The notes under the pieces are model-generated. The model worked only from the letters and a program-made list of their open reading frames with translations, had not been told where the DNA came from and ran no database searches. A DNA stretch of 64,000 nt from Carboxylicivirga longa (lineage in GTDB: Bacteria > Bacteroidota > Bacteroidia > Bacteroidales > Marinilabiliaceae): assembly GCF_050589825.1 (NCBI RefSeq), contig NZ_JBNGOZ010000002.1:124001-188000 (forward strand), written 5' to 3'. The translations under genes were made by a program, and so were the position numbers. Below are positions 51,647 to 61,038 of the stretch, piece by piece. How positions within the stretch are numbered: the stretch's first letter is position 1; every line of letters begins with the position of its first letter.

Positions 51647-53770
51647 ATGATGCAATTACCTCAACTGATAGCGCAGGAGCTGAAGCTAAACCTGCAAAGT
51701 GTAGAAAATACAGTAACGCTTCTTAACGAAGGCGCTACTATCCCTTTTATCAGCCGCTACCGCAAGGAAATGACTGGCAGCCTCGACGAAGTGCAGGTAG
51801 GTGCCATCAAAGAGCGATACGATAAGCTACTGGAGATTGAGAAACGCAAGGAAACCATTCTCAAATCGATCGATGAGCAAGACAAACTGACACCTGAACT
51901 GGAAGCTGCCATCAAAGGCACTTTTAATGCCACCGAACTGGAGGATATATATTTACCCTACAAGCCCAAGCGCAAAACAAGAGCCGTTAAAGCCCGTGAA
52001 AAAGGCCTGGAGCCACTGGCTAAAATCATGATGAAACAGTACGAGCGGGACATCCAAAGTCGCGCTTCAGCCTTTATTAACGACGAGGTACAGAACAGTG
52101 AGGAAGCCTTACAGGGCGCCCGCGACATTGTTGCCGAGTGGGTGAATGAACACCAGGTAGGACGCGAGATTGTTCGTTCAGTATTTGAAAAGGAAGCCGT
52201 CATCACTTCAAAAGTTGCCAAGGGAAAAGAGGAAGAAGGCATCAAATACAAGGACTATTACGATTGGAGTGAACCCTTACGCCGCTGTCCATCCCATCGT
52301 TTCATGGCGATGCGCAGGGGCGAAAAAGAAGGCTACTTAAAACTATCCATATCGCCCGATGCTGAGAATGGGATACAGCGACTGGAGCGATTTTTTGTAA
52401 AGGGCAACAACAGCGCCTCGGAGCAGGTAGCTTTGGCCGTAAGCGATGCTTACAAGCGTTTGCTGGCACCCTCCATCGAAACCGAATTTACTAATCTATT
52501 CACGGGAAAGTCTGATGAGGAGGCCATTCGTGTATTTGCCGAGAATCTGCGTCAACTGCTGCTGGCATCTCCCTTGGGACAAAAGCGCGTGTTGGCTCTC
52601 GACCCGGGCTACCGCACCGGCTGTAAAGTGGTATGCCTCGATGCGCAGGGTAACCTACTGGAGAATACCACAATTTATCCGCATCCCCCACAAAACGACC
52701 ATGAGAAAGCTGCACAGCGTGTGAAGAAACTCGTGGAAAAATACCAAATAGAAGCCATCGCCATTGGTAACGGTACAGCATCGCGCGAGACCGAAGCCTT
52801 TGCTAAAAAGCTACCTCTAAGTAATAATCCACAGATTTTTGTAGTGAGTGAAGACGGTGCATCGGTCTATTCAGCCGGCAAAGTGGCGCGTGAAGAATTT
52901 CCCGATCATGATGTGACCGTTCGCGGTGCTGTTTCCATCGGTCGTCGCCTGATGGATCCTTTGGCTGAACTGGTAAAAATCGACCCCAAATCCATTGGCG
53001 TGGGGCAGTATCAGCACGATGTGGATCAGACAGCCCTCAAAAAATCACTGGATACAGTGGTGGAATCCTGCGTTAATGCCGTTGGTGTTAACCTGAATAC
53101 TGCCAGCAAGCATTTGCTCACCTACGTGTCGGGGCTCGGACCTCAGCTGGCACAAAACATCGTTAACTACCGCGCCGAAAATGGTCCTTTTGAAACGCGC
53201 GATAAACTAAAAAAAGTACCCCGCCTGGGCGCCAAGGCCTTTGAACAGGCTGCCGGTTTCCTACGCATACATAAGGCAAAAAACCCGCTTGACAATACGG
53301 CAGTTCACCCGGAGGCCTACAAAGTAGTTAAGCAAATGGCAGCCGATATGGGCTGTAAAGTCGATGATTTGATTGCCGACAAGCAACTGCGCGAAAAAAT
53401 TAACCTGAAGGATTATGTGAGCGATACCATAGGTCTGCCCACCCTTAACGATATTATGAAGGAATTGGATAAGCCAGGACTGGATCCGCGCAGCGAAATC
53501 AAAACTTTCGCCTTTGCCGAAGGAATTTACAGCATCGACGACTTGCATGAAGGGATGGTATTGCCGGGGCTGGTAAGTAACATCACCAATTTTGGAGCGT
53601 TTGTGAATATAGGTGTTAAGCAAGACGGCCTGGTGCATATCTCTCAACTAGCCGATCGTTATGTGAGTGATCCTAACGATGTAGTGAAACTGCAACAACA
53701 GGTACAAGTAAAAGTACTGCAAATAGATCGCAGCAGAAACCGTATTCAACTGAGCATGCGGGATATTTAA
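51647..53770 (+). CDS. Tex-family S1 RNA-binding protein
   Basis: A 707-residue Tex protein. The N-terminal helical HTH region (IPFISRYRKEMTGSLDEVQ), a YqgF-like domain (VLALDPGYRTGCKV), a helix-hairpin-helix (GLGPQLAQNIVNYR) and a C-terminal S1 domain (GLVSNITNFGAFVNIGV) are in order. Tex influences transcription and RNA turnover. The ATG at 51647 is used; the upstream frame to 51614 is not needed. Confidence 0.95.
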   Translation: MMQLPQLIAQELKLNLQSVENTVTLLNEGATIPFISRYRKEMTGSLDEVQVGAIKERYDKLLEIEKRKETILKSIDEQDKLTPELEAAIKGTFNATELEDIYLPYKPKRKTRAVKAREKGLEPLAKIMMKQYERDIQSRASAFINDEVQNSEEALQGARDIVAEWVNEHQVGREIVRSVFEKEAVITSKVAKGKEEEGIKYKDYYDWSEPLRRCPSHRFMAMRRGEKEGYLKLSISPDAENGIQRLERFFVKGNNSASEQVALAVSDAYKRLLAPSIETEFTNLFTGKSDEEAIRVFAENLRQLLLASPLGQKRVLALDPGYRTGCKVVCLDAQGNLLENTTIYPHPPQNDHEKAAQRVKKLVEKYQIEAIAIGNGTASRETEAFAKKLPLSNNPQIFVVSEDGASVYSAGKVAREEFPDHDVTVRGAVSIGRRLMDPLAELVKIDPKSIGVGQYQHDVDQTALKKSLDTVVESCVNAVGVNLNTASKHLLTYVSGLGPQLAQNIVNYRAENGPFETRDKLKKVPRLGAKAFEQAAGFLRIHKAKNPLDNTAVHPEAYKVVKQMAADMGCKVDDLIADKQLREKINLKDYVSDTIGLPTLNDIMKELDKPGLDPRSEIKTFAFAEGIYSIDDLHEGMVLPGLVSNITNFGAFVNIGVKQDGLVHISQLADRYVSDPNDVVKLQQQVQVKVLQIDRSRNRIQLSMRDI

Positions 53771-53945
53771 GCAATATTTTTCAGGAAACTTAAATCACAC
53801 TCTCTGTTTTTCAACCAATACTTTCCCGCTTGTCACCCTTTTTTAGCTTATGGGTGTCTGTTATCATAGACGAAGAAGAGCGTTTTTTTGAAGGTTGGCG
53901 TAAACCTTAACTTCTTCGCTACATAACCTATATAAATGCAAAAAA

Positions 53946-54590
53946 ATGGAAGGAACCAGGGAAAGCAGAGAGCATTTATTCTCTTCATTTAACAAATGTG
54001 CCATGTACGAAAGTGGCGAGGTTGTTTACAATGCTAATAGCAAAGCACAAACGGCCTACCTTGTTAAAAAAGGCATGGTTAAACTATACAGTATTGGCGC
54101 TAAAGGCAATAAGCAAATAGTGCGCATGGTGCCTGAAGGCGAAATCATTGGGTATTATTCGCAGTTTACCAATGAGCCGGAAATTACCGGATGCGAGTGC
54201 CTGGTGAATACGGTATTGTGCGAGCTATCGGAACACAGCCTGCAGGAGGCCTTTAAAACTGATAGCAGTCTGGCACTTTCCATGCTTCGCAAAGCCTGCA
54301 CAGAGATTAAAGAAACCTGTGCTTCCATTATGGATCTGAGTCAGAAAACCGTGCGCGGACGTGCGGCCAACATTTTGGTAAAACAAATGGAGCTATTCAA
54401 TGTAGAAGAGGGTCACAACTTCCCTATACGCATCACCCGATCAGACATGGCCAGCTGGATTGGCACCTCTAAAGAATCGGTAAGCCGATCACTCAACGAT
54501 TTTGTGCGCGAAGGACTCATTCAAATGGATCGCGACACTATCAAAATCACTAATCTAAAAGGACTTAAGCGAGTTAGTATAGTCAGCTAG
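53946..54590 (+). CDS. Crp/Fnr-family transcriptional regulator
   Basis: A 214-residue regulator: a cyclic-nucleotide-binding-like sensor (residues about 15-125, MVPEGEIIGYYSQFTNEPEITG) and an HTH of Crp type (MASWIGTSKESVSRSLNDF). It lacks the N-terminal cysteine cluster of Fnr, so it is not an obvious oxygen sensor of that kind. Its ligand and targets are unknown. A hairpin follows the stop. Confidence 0.9.
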   Translation: MEGTRESREHLFSSFNKCAMYESGEVVYNANSKAQTAYLVKKGMVKLYSIGAKGNKQIVRMVPEGEIIGYYSQFTNEPEITGCECLVNTVLCELSEHSLQEAFKTDSSLALSMLRKACTEIKETCASIMDLSQKTVRGRAANILVKQMELFNVEEGHNFPIRITRSDMASWIGTSKESVSRSLNDFVREGLIQMDRDTIKITNLKGLKRVSIVS

Positions 54591-54615
54591 CAGCAAGATT
54601 GTTCAATCACACACA

Positions 54616-54661
54616 GCTCATCGGATGACTACTTGTAAAAACAATCAGCCATCCGATGAGT
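54616..54661. terminator. Hairpin after the Crp/Fnr gene
   Basis: Arms with CTCATCGGATG (54617-54627) and CATCCGATGAG (54650-54660) pair over about 15 positions, with inner TTGT/ACAA pairing. Between convergent crp and SDR genes; no T-run. Core closely matches the hairpin at 436-487. Confidence 0.5.
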
Positions 54662-54677
54662 GAGGCATGCTTGAAAA

Positions 54678-55454
54678 TTAAACCTCCTGCATTTTACGCA
54701 CCTGGCGCAAAATAATTTTTATAGGTAAAAAAGGCAGCAACTTCATTAATATCTGCTGGATAAAGGTAAGCCCGGCAGTATGGTTAATTTTTCCTTTCAT
54801 CATTGCAATATAGCCCGCTTCTGCCACGCGCTGTGCCTTGGCTGTTCTCTTAAAAACAGGAGTTTTATCCATGCCCGATCGCGCGCCGAATTCGCTTTCT
54901 GTTGCACCCGGCATCAGGTTAGTAACGGTAACACCACTGCCCCGCAATTCCTCGTGCAAAGCGTTACTAAACGAAGTAACATAGGCTTTGGAAGCGAAAT
55001 ACACCGCCTGATAAGGTCCCGGCATACGACTCACCGTAGAAGATACATTCAGTATCCTACCGCTTCTGCGCTGCTTAAATTGCGGAAGAAACAAACGAGT
55101 GAGCAGGGTCAGTGCGGCAATATTGAGTTGAATCATCTGTAAATGAAAGGATGCATCACGACCATCGAAAGCCCCCAATCCACCAAAGCCGGCATTATTG
55201 ATCAGGTAATCAACCACAATGTTTTCCTGCTGCACTTCATCGTACAAAGAGCGAACAGCCGCCATATCGCTTAGATCCTTTTCGATAACCTTAACACAGA
55301 TTCCATACTCAGTCTCCAGCCTGTTTTTAAGCTCAACTAACTTATCTACACGCCGTGCCACCACAATCATATCACCACCGTGCCGGGCATGCACACAAGC
55401 CAGCTCCTTTCCTATACCTGAGGAGGCACCAGTTATCAGAGCCACACGTTTCAT
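54678..55454 (-). CDS. Short-chain dehydrogenase/reductase
   Basis: A 258-residue SDR. ITGASSGIGKELA binds NAD(P), LINNAGFG and NVSS are standard, and YFASK holds the YxxxK catalytic pair. The C-terminus has a hydrophobic stretch (LLPFLPIKIIL) that may touch the membrane. Substrate unknown; some relatives act on fatty-acid or steroid compounds. Confidence 0.9.
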   Translation of the reverse strand: MKRVALITGASSGIGKELACVHARHGGDMIVVARRVDKLVELKNRLETEYGICVKVIEKDLSDMAAVRSLYDEVQQENIVVDYLINNAGFGGLGAFDGRDASFHLQMIQLNIAALTLLTRLFLPQFKQRRSGRILNVSSTVSRMPGPYQAVYFASKAYVTSFSNALHEELRGSGVTVTNLMPGATESEFGARSGMDKTPVFKRTAKAQRVAEAGYIAMMKGKINHTAGLTFIQQILMKLLPFLPIKIILRQVRKMQEV

Positions 55455-55544
55455 ATTACATTTAATTTATTATCATAACATTACCTTAAGCCACTGAAGC
55501 TTCGCCTTACCATAGCCAGCACATCACCGTTAGAACGAAGCGTT

Positions 55545-55889
55545 CTACTTAATAAGTATTTTTACTTCGCGTGCCACTTGCTGATTGTACTCAAAGGCAA
55601 GGTTTTTATGGTTTACTAAATCCACAATGGTACCAATAAAGCACAATCCCGCTGTAAAAAAATACAATATGCCCATGCCAATATGATTCACAAAAAAGCG
55701 GTGTATACCAGCAAAGCCAAAGAAGCCCAACAAGGCCGTTAGTAAAATGGTTTGCGGGTCTTTGCGACGCCCACGATAGATTACCAAAAAGTTTTGTATC
55801 TGCTCCTCACTCATGTCTTTAATCAGTGAGTCTAAAAAAATGGCTTCTTCACCTTCCACCTCAGGTAACAGTGTGTAGATCTTACTCAT
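55545..55889 (-). CDS. TM2-domain membrane protein
   Basis: A 114-residue protein with an N-terminal soluble helical part and a C-terminal TM2 domain of two helices (LTALLGFFGFAGIHRFFVN, GILYFFTAGLCFIGTIVDLV). TM2 proteins are widespread and of unknown role. It starts just after the DUF2752 gene, so they are one operon. Confidence 0.85.
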   Translation of the reverse strand: MSKIYTLLPEVEGEEAIFLDSLIKDMSEEQIQNFLVIYRGRRKDPQTILLTALLGFFGFAGIHRFFVNHIGMGILYFFTAGLCFIGTIVDLVNHKNLAFEYNQQVAREVKILIK

Positions 55890-55896
55890 AGTACAG

Positions 55897-56196
55897 TTAA
55901 TTAATAATAGTTATATCTTTTTTTAGAATTGAATAACAACGATGTATTAGCACTAAAACCGCCAGAATAGCCAGGGGATGCATTTGCCACGAAGCCATCA
56001 ATTGTCCGTGCAATAGATAGATAATAGCACGTCCTAATCCACAACCCGGGCAGAAATCAAAGCCCAGATGATTGAAAATACACAGGCTAAAATGCGTTTC
56101 TTCGCCCGGTGAAGATACGGCTAATGAAACAAGGGCAATTAACCAAAAATAAGCTTCTAAATGGGAGTTTTTATACTTGTAGGTTACTCGTTTCAC
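55897..56196 (-). CDS. DUF2752-family membrane protein
   Basis: A 99-residue membrane protein starting GTG. FCPGCGLGRAIIYLLHG is the DUF2752 signature, and two or three hydrophobic helices are seen. Function unknown; the cysteines may bind a metal or heme. First in an operon with TM2. Confidence 0.85.
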   Translation of the reverse strand: MKRVTYKYKNSHLEAYFWLIALVSLAVSSPGEETHFSLCIFNHLGFDFCPGCGLGRAIIYLLHGQLMASWQMHPLAILAVLVLIHRCYSILKKDITIIN

Positions 56197-56467
56197 ACCT
56201 TATCAGTTGAATATCATCAAAAATAAGCAATTTTATAGGATGGCAATGCCCCTCAGCTACTTTTTTCACTTCCTTCCTGCGTCTGTAACTATTGGCCTAT
56301 TTTGCTCATATACATTTTCTCCACGGAACGATTCTCTATAAGCACCTTACCATAGAGAACCGTTCCCAAAATACTTATTGAACGATCGACTACCGGACAT
56401 ATTTATTCCATAAAAAAACTCCGGAACAAAAGCTGCTCCGGAGTTTTAAGTCGCGCCATTAAGGCTG
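56197..56467. other. Intergenic region with terminator
   Basis: About 270 bases without a gene. The part next to the SurA-like gene holds the terminator at 56415-56447. Otherwise nothing was recognised. Confidence 0.5.
56415..56447 (-). terminator. Intrinsic terminator of the chaperone operon
   Basis: AAAACTCCGGA (56415-56425) pairs with TCCGGAGTTTT (56437-56447), 11 bp, with a T-run on the minus strand. It lies just after the SurA-like stop. Confidence 0.85.
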
Positions 56468-57832
56468 CTATTCCTTTATCCAGTTATCGTATTCAAAATC
56501 GCAGTTCACCCAATTTTTATCAATGGTGATATAGGTCTCCTGCTGCTTGGTCTTAATCCACTTATCCAGCGTTTCCTGCCGTTTATTGCCTTCCAGCATC
56601 GTTTGCAAGAGCTGATAATCTTCTTTTAGGTTGGCCCTATGCGGATCCGACTTACGTTTGAGCTTAACCAAACGAACTGTTTCTTTTCCCTTGCGCTCGT
56701 CCAACATAAAGAATGTTGGAGACATATCGCCTTCCTTCATGGTCTGCAACTGCTTATTTATATCAACAGGGATCTGCGCCAGCTCAAACTTGGAGGTTCC
56801 TGTTTGCGGATTTACCATCTGACCACCACTGGTACGAGAATCTTTATCCATTGAGAAACGCAGTGCCGCCTCTTCAAAGCTCATGGTCTCATCACTTATC
56901 AGACCACGGATTGTATCCAAACTAGTCTTTGCCTGCTCTTTCGCCTTGGCAGTCACCTTGGGCTTTAGCAAAATATGGCGACAATTAATCCGCTCGCCCT
57001 TACGATCGATCAGCTGAATAATATGATAACCAAACTCTGTTTCCACTATTTTCGATACTTTCTTTTTGTCCTGCATATTAAAGGCAACGCTGGCAAATTC
57101 CGGTACCAGACCAGAGCGCGGCATCCAGCCCAGCTCACCACCGCGGGTAGCTGTACCCTGATCCTCTGAGTAAAGCACTGCCAGGGTTGCAAAATCACGC
57201 CCTTCATTCACCTGCTTCTGAAAATCACGCAACCGCGCTTTCACACGATCAATCTCCTTTTGCTCCACCTTGGGATACAGTACAATCTGCTGAAGCTCAT
57301 ATTGCGTAGGAACCATGGGAAGGCTGTCCTTATCAAGATTACGGTAATAGCCTCGTATCTCAGCTGGTGTCACCTTAATATCCTTGGTAATCTCCTGCTG
57401 CATACGCTGAGTCAGCATCTGGGTGCGCACCATCTCCATTTGGTCGCGCTTAATCTGCAAGAGTGACTTATTAAAATACTCCTCCAGCTTATCTTTATCA
57501 CCAATCTGCTGTATGAAAAAGTTAATGCGCTGATCCACCTGGTTCACCACTTCATTTTCACCCACCTCAACACTATCCAACTTGGCCTGATTCAAAAGCA
57601 ATTTACTGATCAAAGCCTGCTCAAATAAATGACACTTCAGATCACCTGCATAGTTAGCCCCTTCGACCAGGGCTTGCTCATACTGATGTTCAATATCCGA
57701 TTTAAGAATGGCATTATCGCCCACCACAGCAATTACCTCATCAATTACGTTGGTTTGGGCATTCAAACTTGTTAAAGAAAGGGAGGCTGTGACTATCAGC
57801 ACACTCAACCTGATGAATCTCTTCATATTCAT
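56468..57832 (-). CDS. surA: SurA-like periplasmic peptidyl-prolyl isomerase
   Basis: A 454-residue protein with a signal peptide, a SurA N-terminal chaperone domain (VIDEVIAVVGDNAILKSDIE) and two parvulin-type domains: one around GGELGWMPRSGLVPEFASVAF and a second around SGGQMVNP. It folds outer-membrane proteins in the periplasm. Last of three related genes on one strand; a terminator follows. Confidence 0.9.
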   Translation of the reverse strand: MNMKRFIRLSVLIVTASLSLTSLNAQTNVIDEVIAVVGDNAILKSDIEHQYEQALVEGANYAGDLKCHLFEQALISKLLLNQAKLDSVEVGENEVVNQVDQRINFFIQQIGDKDKLEEYFNKSLLQIKRDQMEMVRTQMLTQRMQQEITKDIKVTPAEIRGYYRNLDKDSLPMVPTQYELQQIVLYPKVEQKEIDRVKARLRDFQKQVNEGRDFATLAVLYSEDQGTATRGGELGWMPRSGLVPEFASVAFNMQDKKKVSKIVETEFGYHIIQLIDRKGERINCRHILLKPKVTAKAKEQAKTSLDTIRGLISDETMSFEEAALRFSMDKDSRTSGGQMVNPQTGTSKFELAQIPVDINKQLQTMKEGDMSPTFFMLDERKGKETVRLVKLKRKSDPHRANLKEDYQLLQTMLEGNKRQETLDKWIKTKQQETYITIDKNWVNCDFEYDNWIKE

Positions 57833-58054
57833 TTATTTGTAAATCTATTCTTTATACTTTTTATGGCGTAAGTCTACTTATATTTAGACCCAAAACCCGG
57901 CCTTAAACCATAGGCAAATGCAAACCTACATAATTTTTTGCTGCTATTATCAATAGTTTATAAGTTTTTAGCCTATCTACCCATGCCATTCTCACCCAGG
58001 GATAATGAAGGCAATTGAGAACAAATCAAGCAACAAAAAGACAGATACACACCT

Positions 58055-58915
58055 CTAATAAAAGGAGATGGACTTATTTTTTAATGCCTCTTCGTATAAA
58101 TCTGTTTCCAACTGCTTGATGAACTTAAGCCGTTTTTTATTTAATAAGATAGCCTTAATCTTACCCTCAACAAAATCCAGCGGAGCCAGCTCATTACTTA
58201 ACTTATATTCTTTAATAGATAAAAAATAATGGTATAAGGAGTCAGCCGTCTCATGATGATTGTTATAACGGATAAAGCGCTCGGGACGGTTGATGGGCTC
58301 TGGGAGTCGTTTATTGATGTTATCCATAGTCAACCAATGATCAAGAAACACCTCATAACGATGCGCATTTTGAAAACAGTAGGCTTCCAATCGCACCAGA
58401 TCCTCGGCCTCATCCGACCTGTATAACTCCTTTAATTTGTCAATATTGGGAGCCGATTGGGGCACAATAACAAAAACACCTTTAATAATGGGCTCCGATA
58501 GCATAAAATTATCCTCCATCTCGGTATAATATTTTTGGATTTCGGAACCTGTAATTAACGGGCTATATTTCTGCTGCAACAGCTTTTGCTGATACTGATG
58601 AATTAACAGTGATCGACGGTATTCTTCCAGCAGCGCAGCCACATCCTTCTCCTCCGGAGTTAGATTAAGCTCGGCTTTCTTAAGCAAAAGCTCAGAGCGG
58701 ATCCAGCGGTTTATATAATCCTGCGTAAAGATAATACTGTCTTCTTTTGTTAAGTTATTAGGTATGGCCTGATAAACCATTCCTTTGGTAAGTATGGTTT
58801 CTCCTATTTTCACCAGCGGTTCTTCATTAATGGAATCACCGGATTGATTACACGCTGACAGCAGTATTGACACAATCATTATTACTGTACCAGAGAGTCT
58901 TAACGCTACATTCAT
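58055..58915 (-). CDS. SurA/PpiC-related lipoprotein without a parvulin domain
   Basis: A 286-residue lipoprotein (LLSACNQ lipobox, Cys22). The first 120 residues resemble the SurA N-terminal chaperone region (DYINRWIRSELLLKKAELNL). No parvulin motif (such as GGxLGW) follows, so it is probably not an isomerase. It lies between two PPIase genes and probably serves the same outer-membrane protein pathway. Confidence 0.7.
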   Translation of the reverse strand: MNVALRLSGTVIMIVSILLSACNQSGDSINEEPLVKIGETILTKGMVYQAIPNNLTKEDSIIFTQDYINRWIRSELLLKKAELNLTPEEKDVAALLEEYRRSLLIHQYQQKLLQQKYSPLITGSEIQKYYTEMEDNFMLSEPIIKGVFVIVPQSAPNIDKLKELYRSDEAEDLVRLEAYCFQNAHRYEVFLDHWLTMDNINKRLPEPINRPERFIRYNNHHETADSLYHYFLSIKEYKLSNELAPLDFVEGKIKAILLNKKRLKFIKQLETDLYEEALKNKSISFY

Positions 58916-58960
58916 TTATGTTGGATATTTATAAATTCTCTGGCTAAAGTACTGCATTGT

Positions 58961-60871
58961 CTATTGAAAAACAAAAGTGTTCACCTGCGGCTTGTACTTA
59001 TTGCGTAGCCGCTCTACCCACTGCTTTTCCAGTGCCTCCTGATAGTCAGATATTACGCGTCCGCGCACTACATCCAGCGGCTGAATATGCGAAGGTACTA
59101 TTTCACCATCGGGCACAGCGTAGGGATAATCAGCGTCAATAACCTTTCCTTTGCTCTTCCAAACCAAAGCATCCAATTTGGGCTCCTCTCCTTTTAAGAA
59201 AGGACCTTTCTTTTCCAATATCCCCTCACGCATTTCCTGGTCGAGTGAGTCAAGCGACAGACCCGTATTTTTACGCAGCATCTTTTTTAATTTCTTATAC
59301 ACCGTCTTGGACTTACAGTAGAGTAAACGGCCCTTGAAATACTCATCCGCACGGTATTGCTCTTTATGGTTCTCATAATAGGCTGCAAGTCCAACACTAT
59401 CCTCTGAAGCCTTGGTCCATATCTCTTTTTGGCTAATTTCAAAAATCAGAAGTCCGTCATGATATTCCTGCATCAAGAAACGAAAGTCAGGATAACGCTC
59501 CTCCAGCCTGCTTTTCTCATAATTAATCAAGACATCATCAGCATATGAATTCCATAATTGAGTAATCCTACCCGTTTTCGTTTCCTCAGGGCGCCCACCA
59601 CTATGCATGGTGGCATAATGCATGAAATCATTAGCATTAACAACCTGATCATCAAAGCTTGCAAGTTTAAGATTAGACACACCATTCGCCTTAAACGAAG
59701 CATCGTCATAATCTAAACCATACTTACCTAAAAACATCTCAACTTTTTTCAATGCCTCTTCATTTACACGGTAATCATACTCGTTCTTCAAGCGCTCCAG
59801 CGTTGCCTTTTTCCCGGCAAAAGCCCTTTCATCCCGTTTTATCTTTTGTAATATCTCTTCACGAGCCTCTTCCAAGGGCTTTACCGGACGTACATCAAGG
59901 CGTTTAATAATATGCCATCCAAAACGCGTCATAACAGGCTTAGACATCTGCCCATTGGTCTTCAAAGCAAAGGCAGCATCGCTAAAAGCAGGCACCATCC
60001 GACCTGTACCAAACCAAGGTAATTCTCCCTTTGCATCCAGCGTTTGCCGATCGTCAGAATATTTTACTACCATATCCTCAAAAGAGGCACCGGCCTGCAG
60101 CTGTCGATAAACAGAATCGATCATAACTTTGGCCTGCTGCCGAACCGCTTCATCGGCCTGATAAGGGAAGGACCTCATGATGTGTGCCACCTTTATCTCT
60201 CCCTTATTCTTGCGTTTATTATGAACTTTAATAAGGTGATACCCAAAGCTGGTACGTGTAATATCGGAAACACTGCCAACAGGCGTGTTATAAGCTGCCT
60301 TTTCAAAAGGATACACCATCATAAAAGCCCCAAAATATCCCAGATGACCATCACTCTGCTGTGCCGACGGACACTGAGAATATTTTTTGGCCATCGACAC
60401 AAAATCAGCTCCTTCGTTTAACTGTTTTTTAATAGATGCAATCGTTGTATAGGCTTTTAAGGTATCCTCCGGCGTAGGGGATGCCGGAAATTTAATTAAT
60501 ATATGAGAGGCTTCCACTTCGTAAAGGCTATGCTCATATGCCTCACGCACTACTTCATCAATGGCTTTTTTATCATTCAAATAAGGTTTAGCCAGCTCAT
60601 TGCGATAGTAATTTAACTCATCTTTAAAAGATGTTAGCGTATCGAAGCCCTGCTGCATAGCTTCCACCACCTTTAGCTTATAATTCACAAATAATTCAAG
60701 ATACTGCTGCCGACTCATCGGCTCCTGGGTAAGGGTGTTATTTTTCTCATAGATATAGTTAAACTCATCCAGGCTATAATGATTATCTCCAATGGTAAGC
60801 ACTGTTTTCTCCTGAGCCGCCATGTAAAAGCAAAATGGCAACAGAAGCATAAAACTAAGGATACGATTCAT
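58961..60871 (-). CDS. PpiC/parvulin-domain peptidyl-prolyl isomerase
   Basis: A 636-residue exported protein with a signal peptide (LSFMLLLPFCFYMAAQ), an N-terminal chaperone-like region, and two parvulin domains (HLGYFGAFMMVYPFEKAAYN and GELPWFGTGRMVPAFSDAAF). The C-terminal third is a further unrecognised helical region. Chaperone in the periplasm. First of the three-gene run toward surA, with short spacers. Confidence 0.88.
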   Translation of the reverse strand: MNRILSFMLLLPFCFYMAAQEKTVLTIGDNHYSLDEFNYIYEKNNTLTQEPMSRQQYLELFVNYKLKVVEAMQQGFDTLTSFKDELNYYRNELAKPYLNDKKAIDEVVREAYEHSLYEVEASHILIKFPASPTPEDTLKAYTTIASIKKQLNEGADFVSMAKKYSQCPSAQQSDGHLGYFGAFMMVYPFEKAAYNTPVGSVSDITRTSFGYHLIKVHNKRKNKGEIKVAHIMRSFPYQADEAVRQQAKVMIDSVYRQLQAGASFEDMVVKYSDDRQTLDAKGELPWFGTGRMVPAFSDAAFALKTNGQMSKPVMTRFGWHIIKRLDVRPVKPLEEAREEILQKIKRDERAFAGKKATLERLKNEYDYRVNEEALKKVEMFLGKYGLDYDDASFKANGVSNLKLASFDDQVVNANDFMHYATMHSGGRPEETKTGRITQLWNSYADDVLINYEKSRLEERYPDFRFLMQEYHDGLLIFEISQKEIWTKASEDSVGLAAYYENHKEQYRADEYFKGRLLYCKSKTVYKKLKKMLRKNTGLSLDSLDQEMREGILEKKGPFLKGEEPKLDALVWKSKGKVIDADYPYAVPDGEIVPSHIQPLDVVRGRVISDYQEALEKQWVERLRNKYKPQVNTFVFQ

Positions 60872-61006
60872 TCTCTTTTTAATTTAGTAAACATATTTCA
60901 GAACGCTTGTACAAATAATTTATTGTAACTAAAATAAGCACACTGTTTCAGGCCTTGTCAAAACCTTTTTTAACACTCACTTAAAGCTTTATTAATTAAA
61001 TCTTTC

Positions 61007-61014
61007 TAATTTTG
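61007..61014 (+). promoter_or_regulatory. -7 box of the ABC-F gene
   Basis: TAATTTTG fits TAnnTTTG and continues into GCGCCCTGAA; the same TTTGCGCCCTGAA follows a T-run near 62730, upstream of plsC. Confidence 0.6.
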
Positions 61015-61038
61015 CGCCCTGAAAAATCGAGTTGCAAC

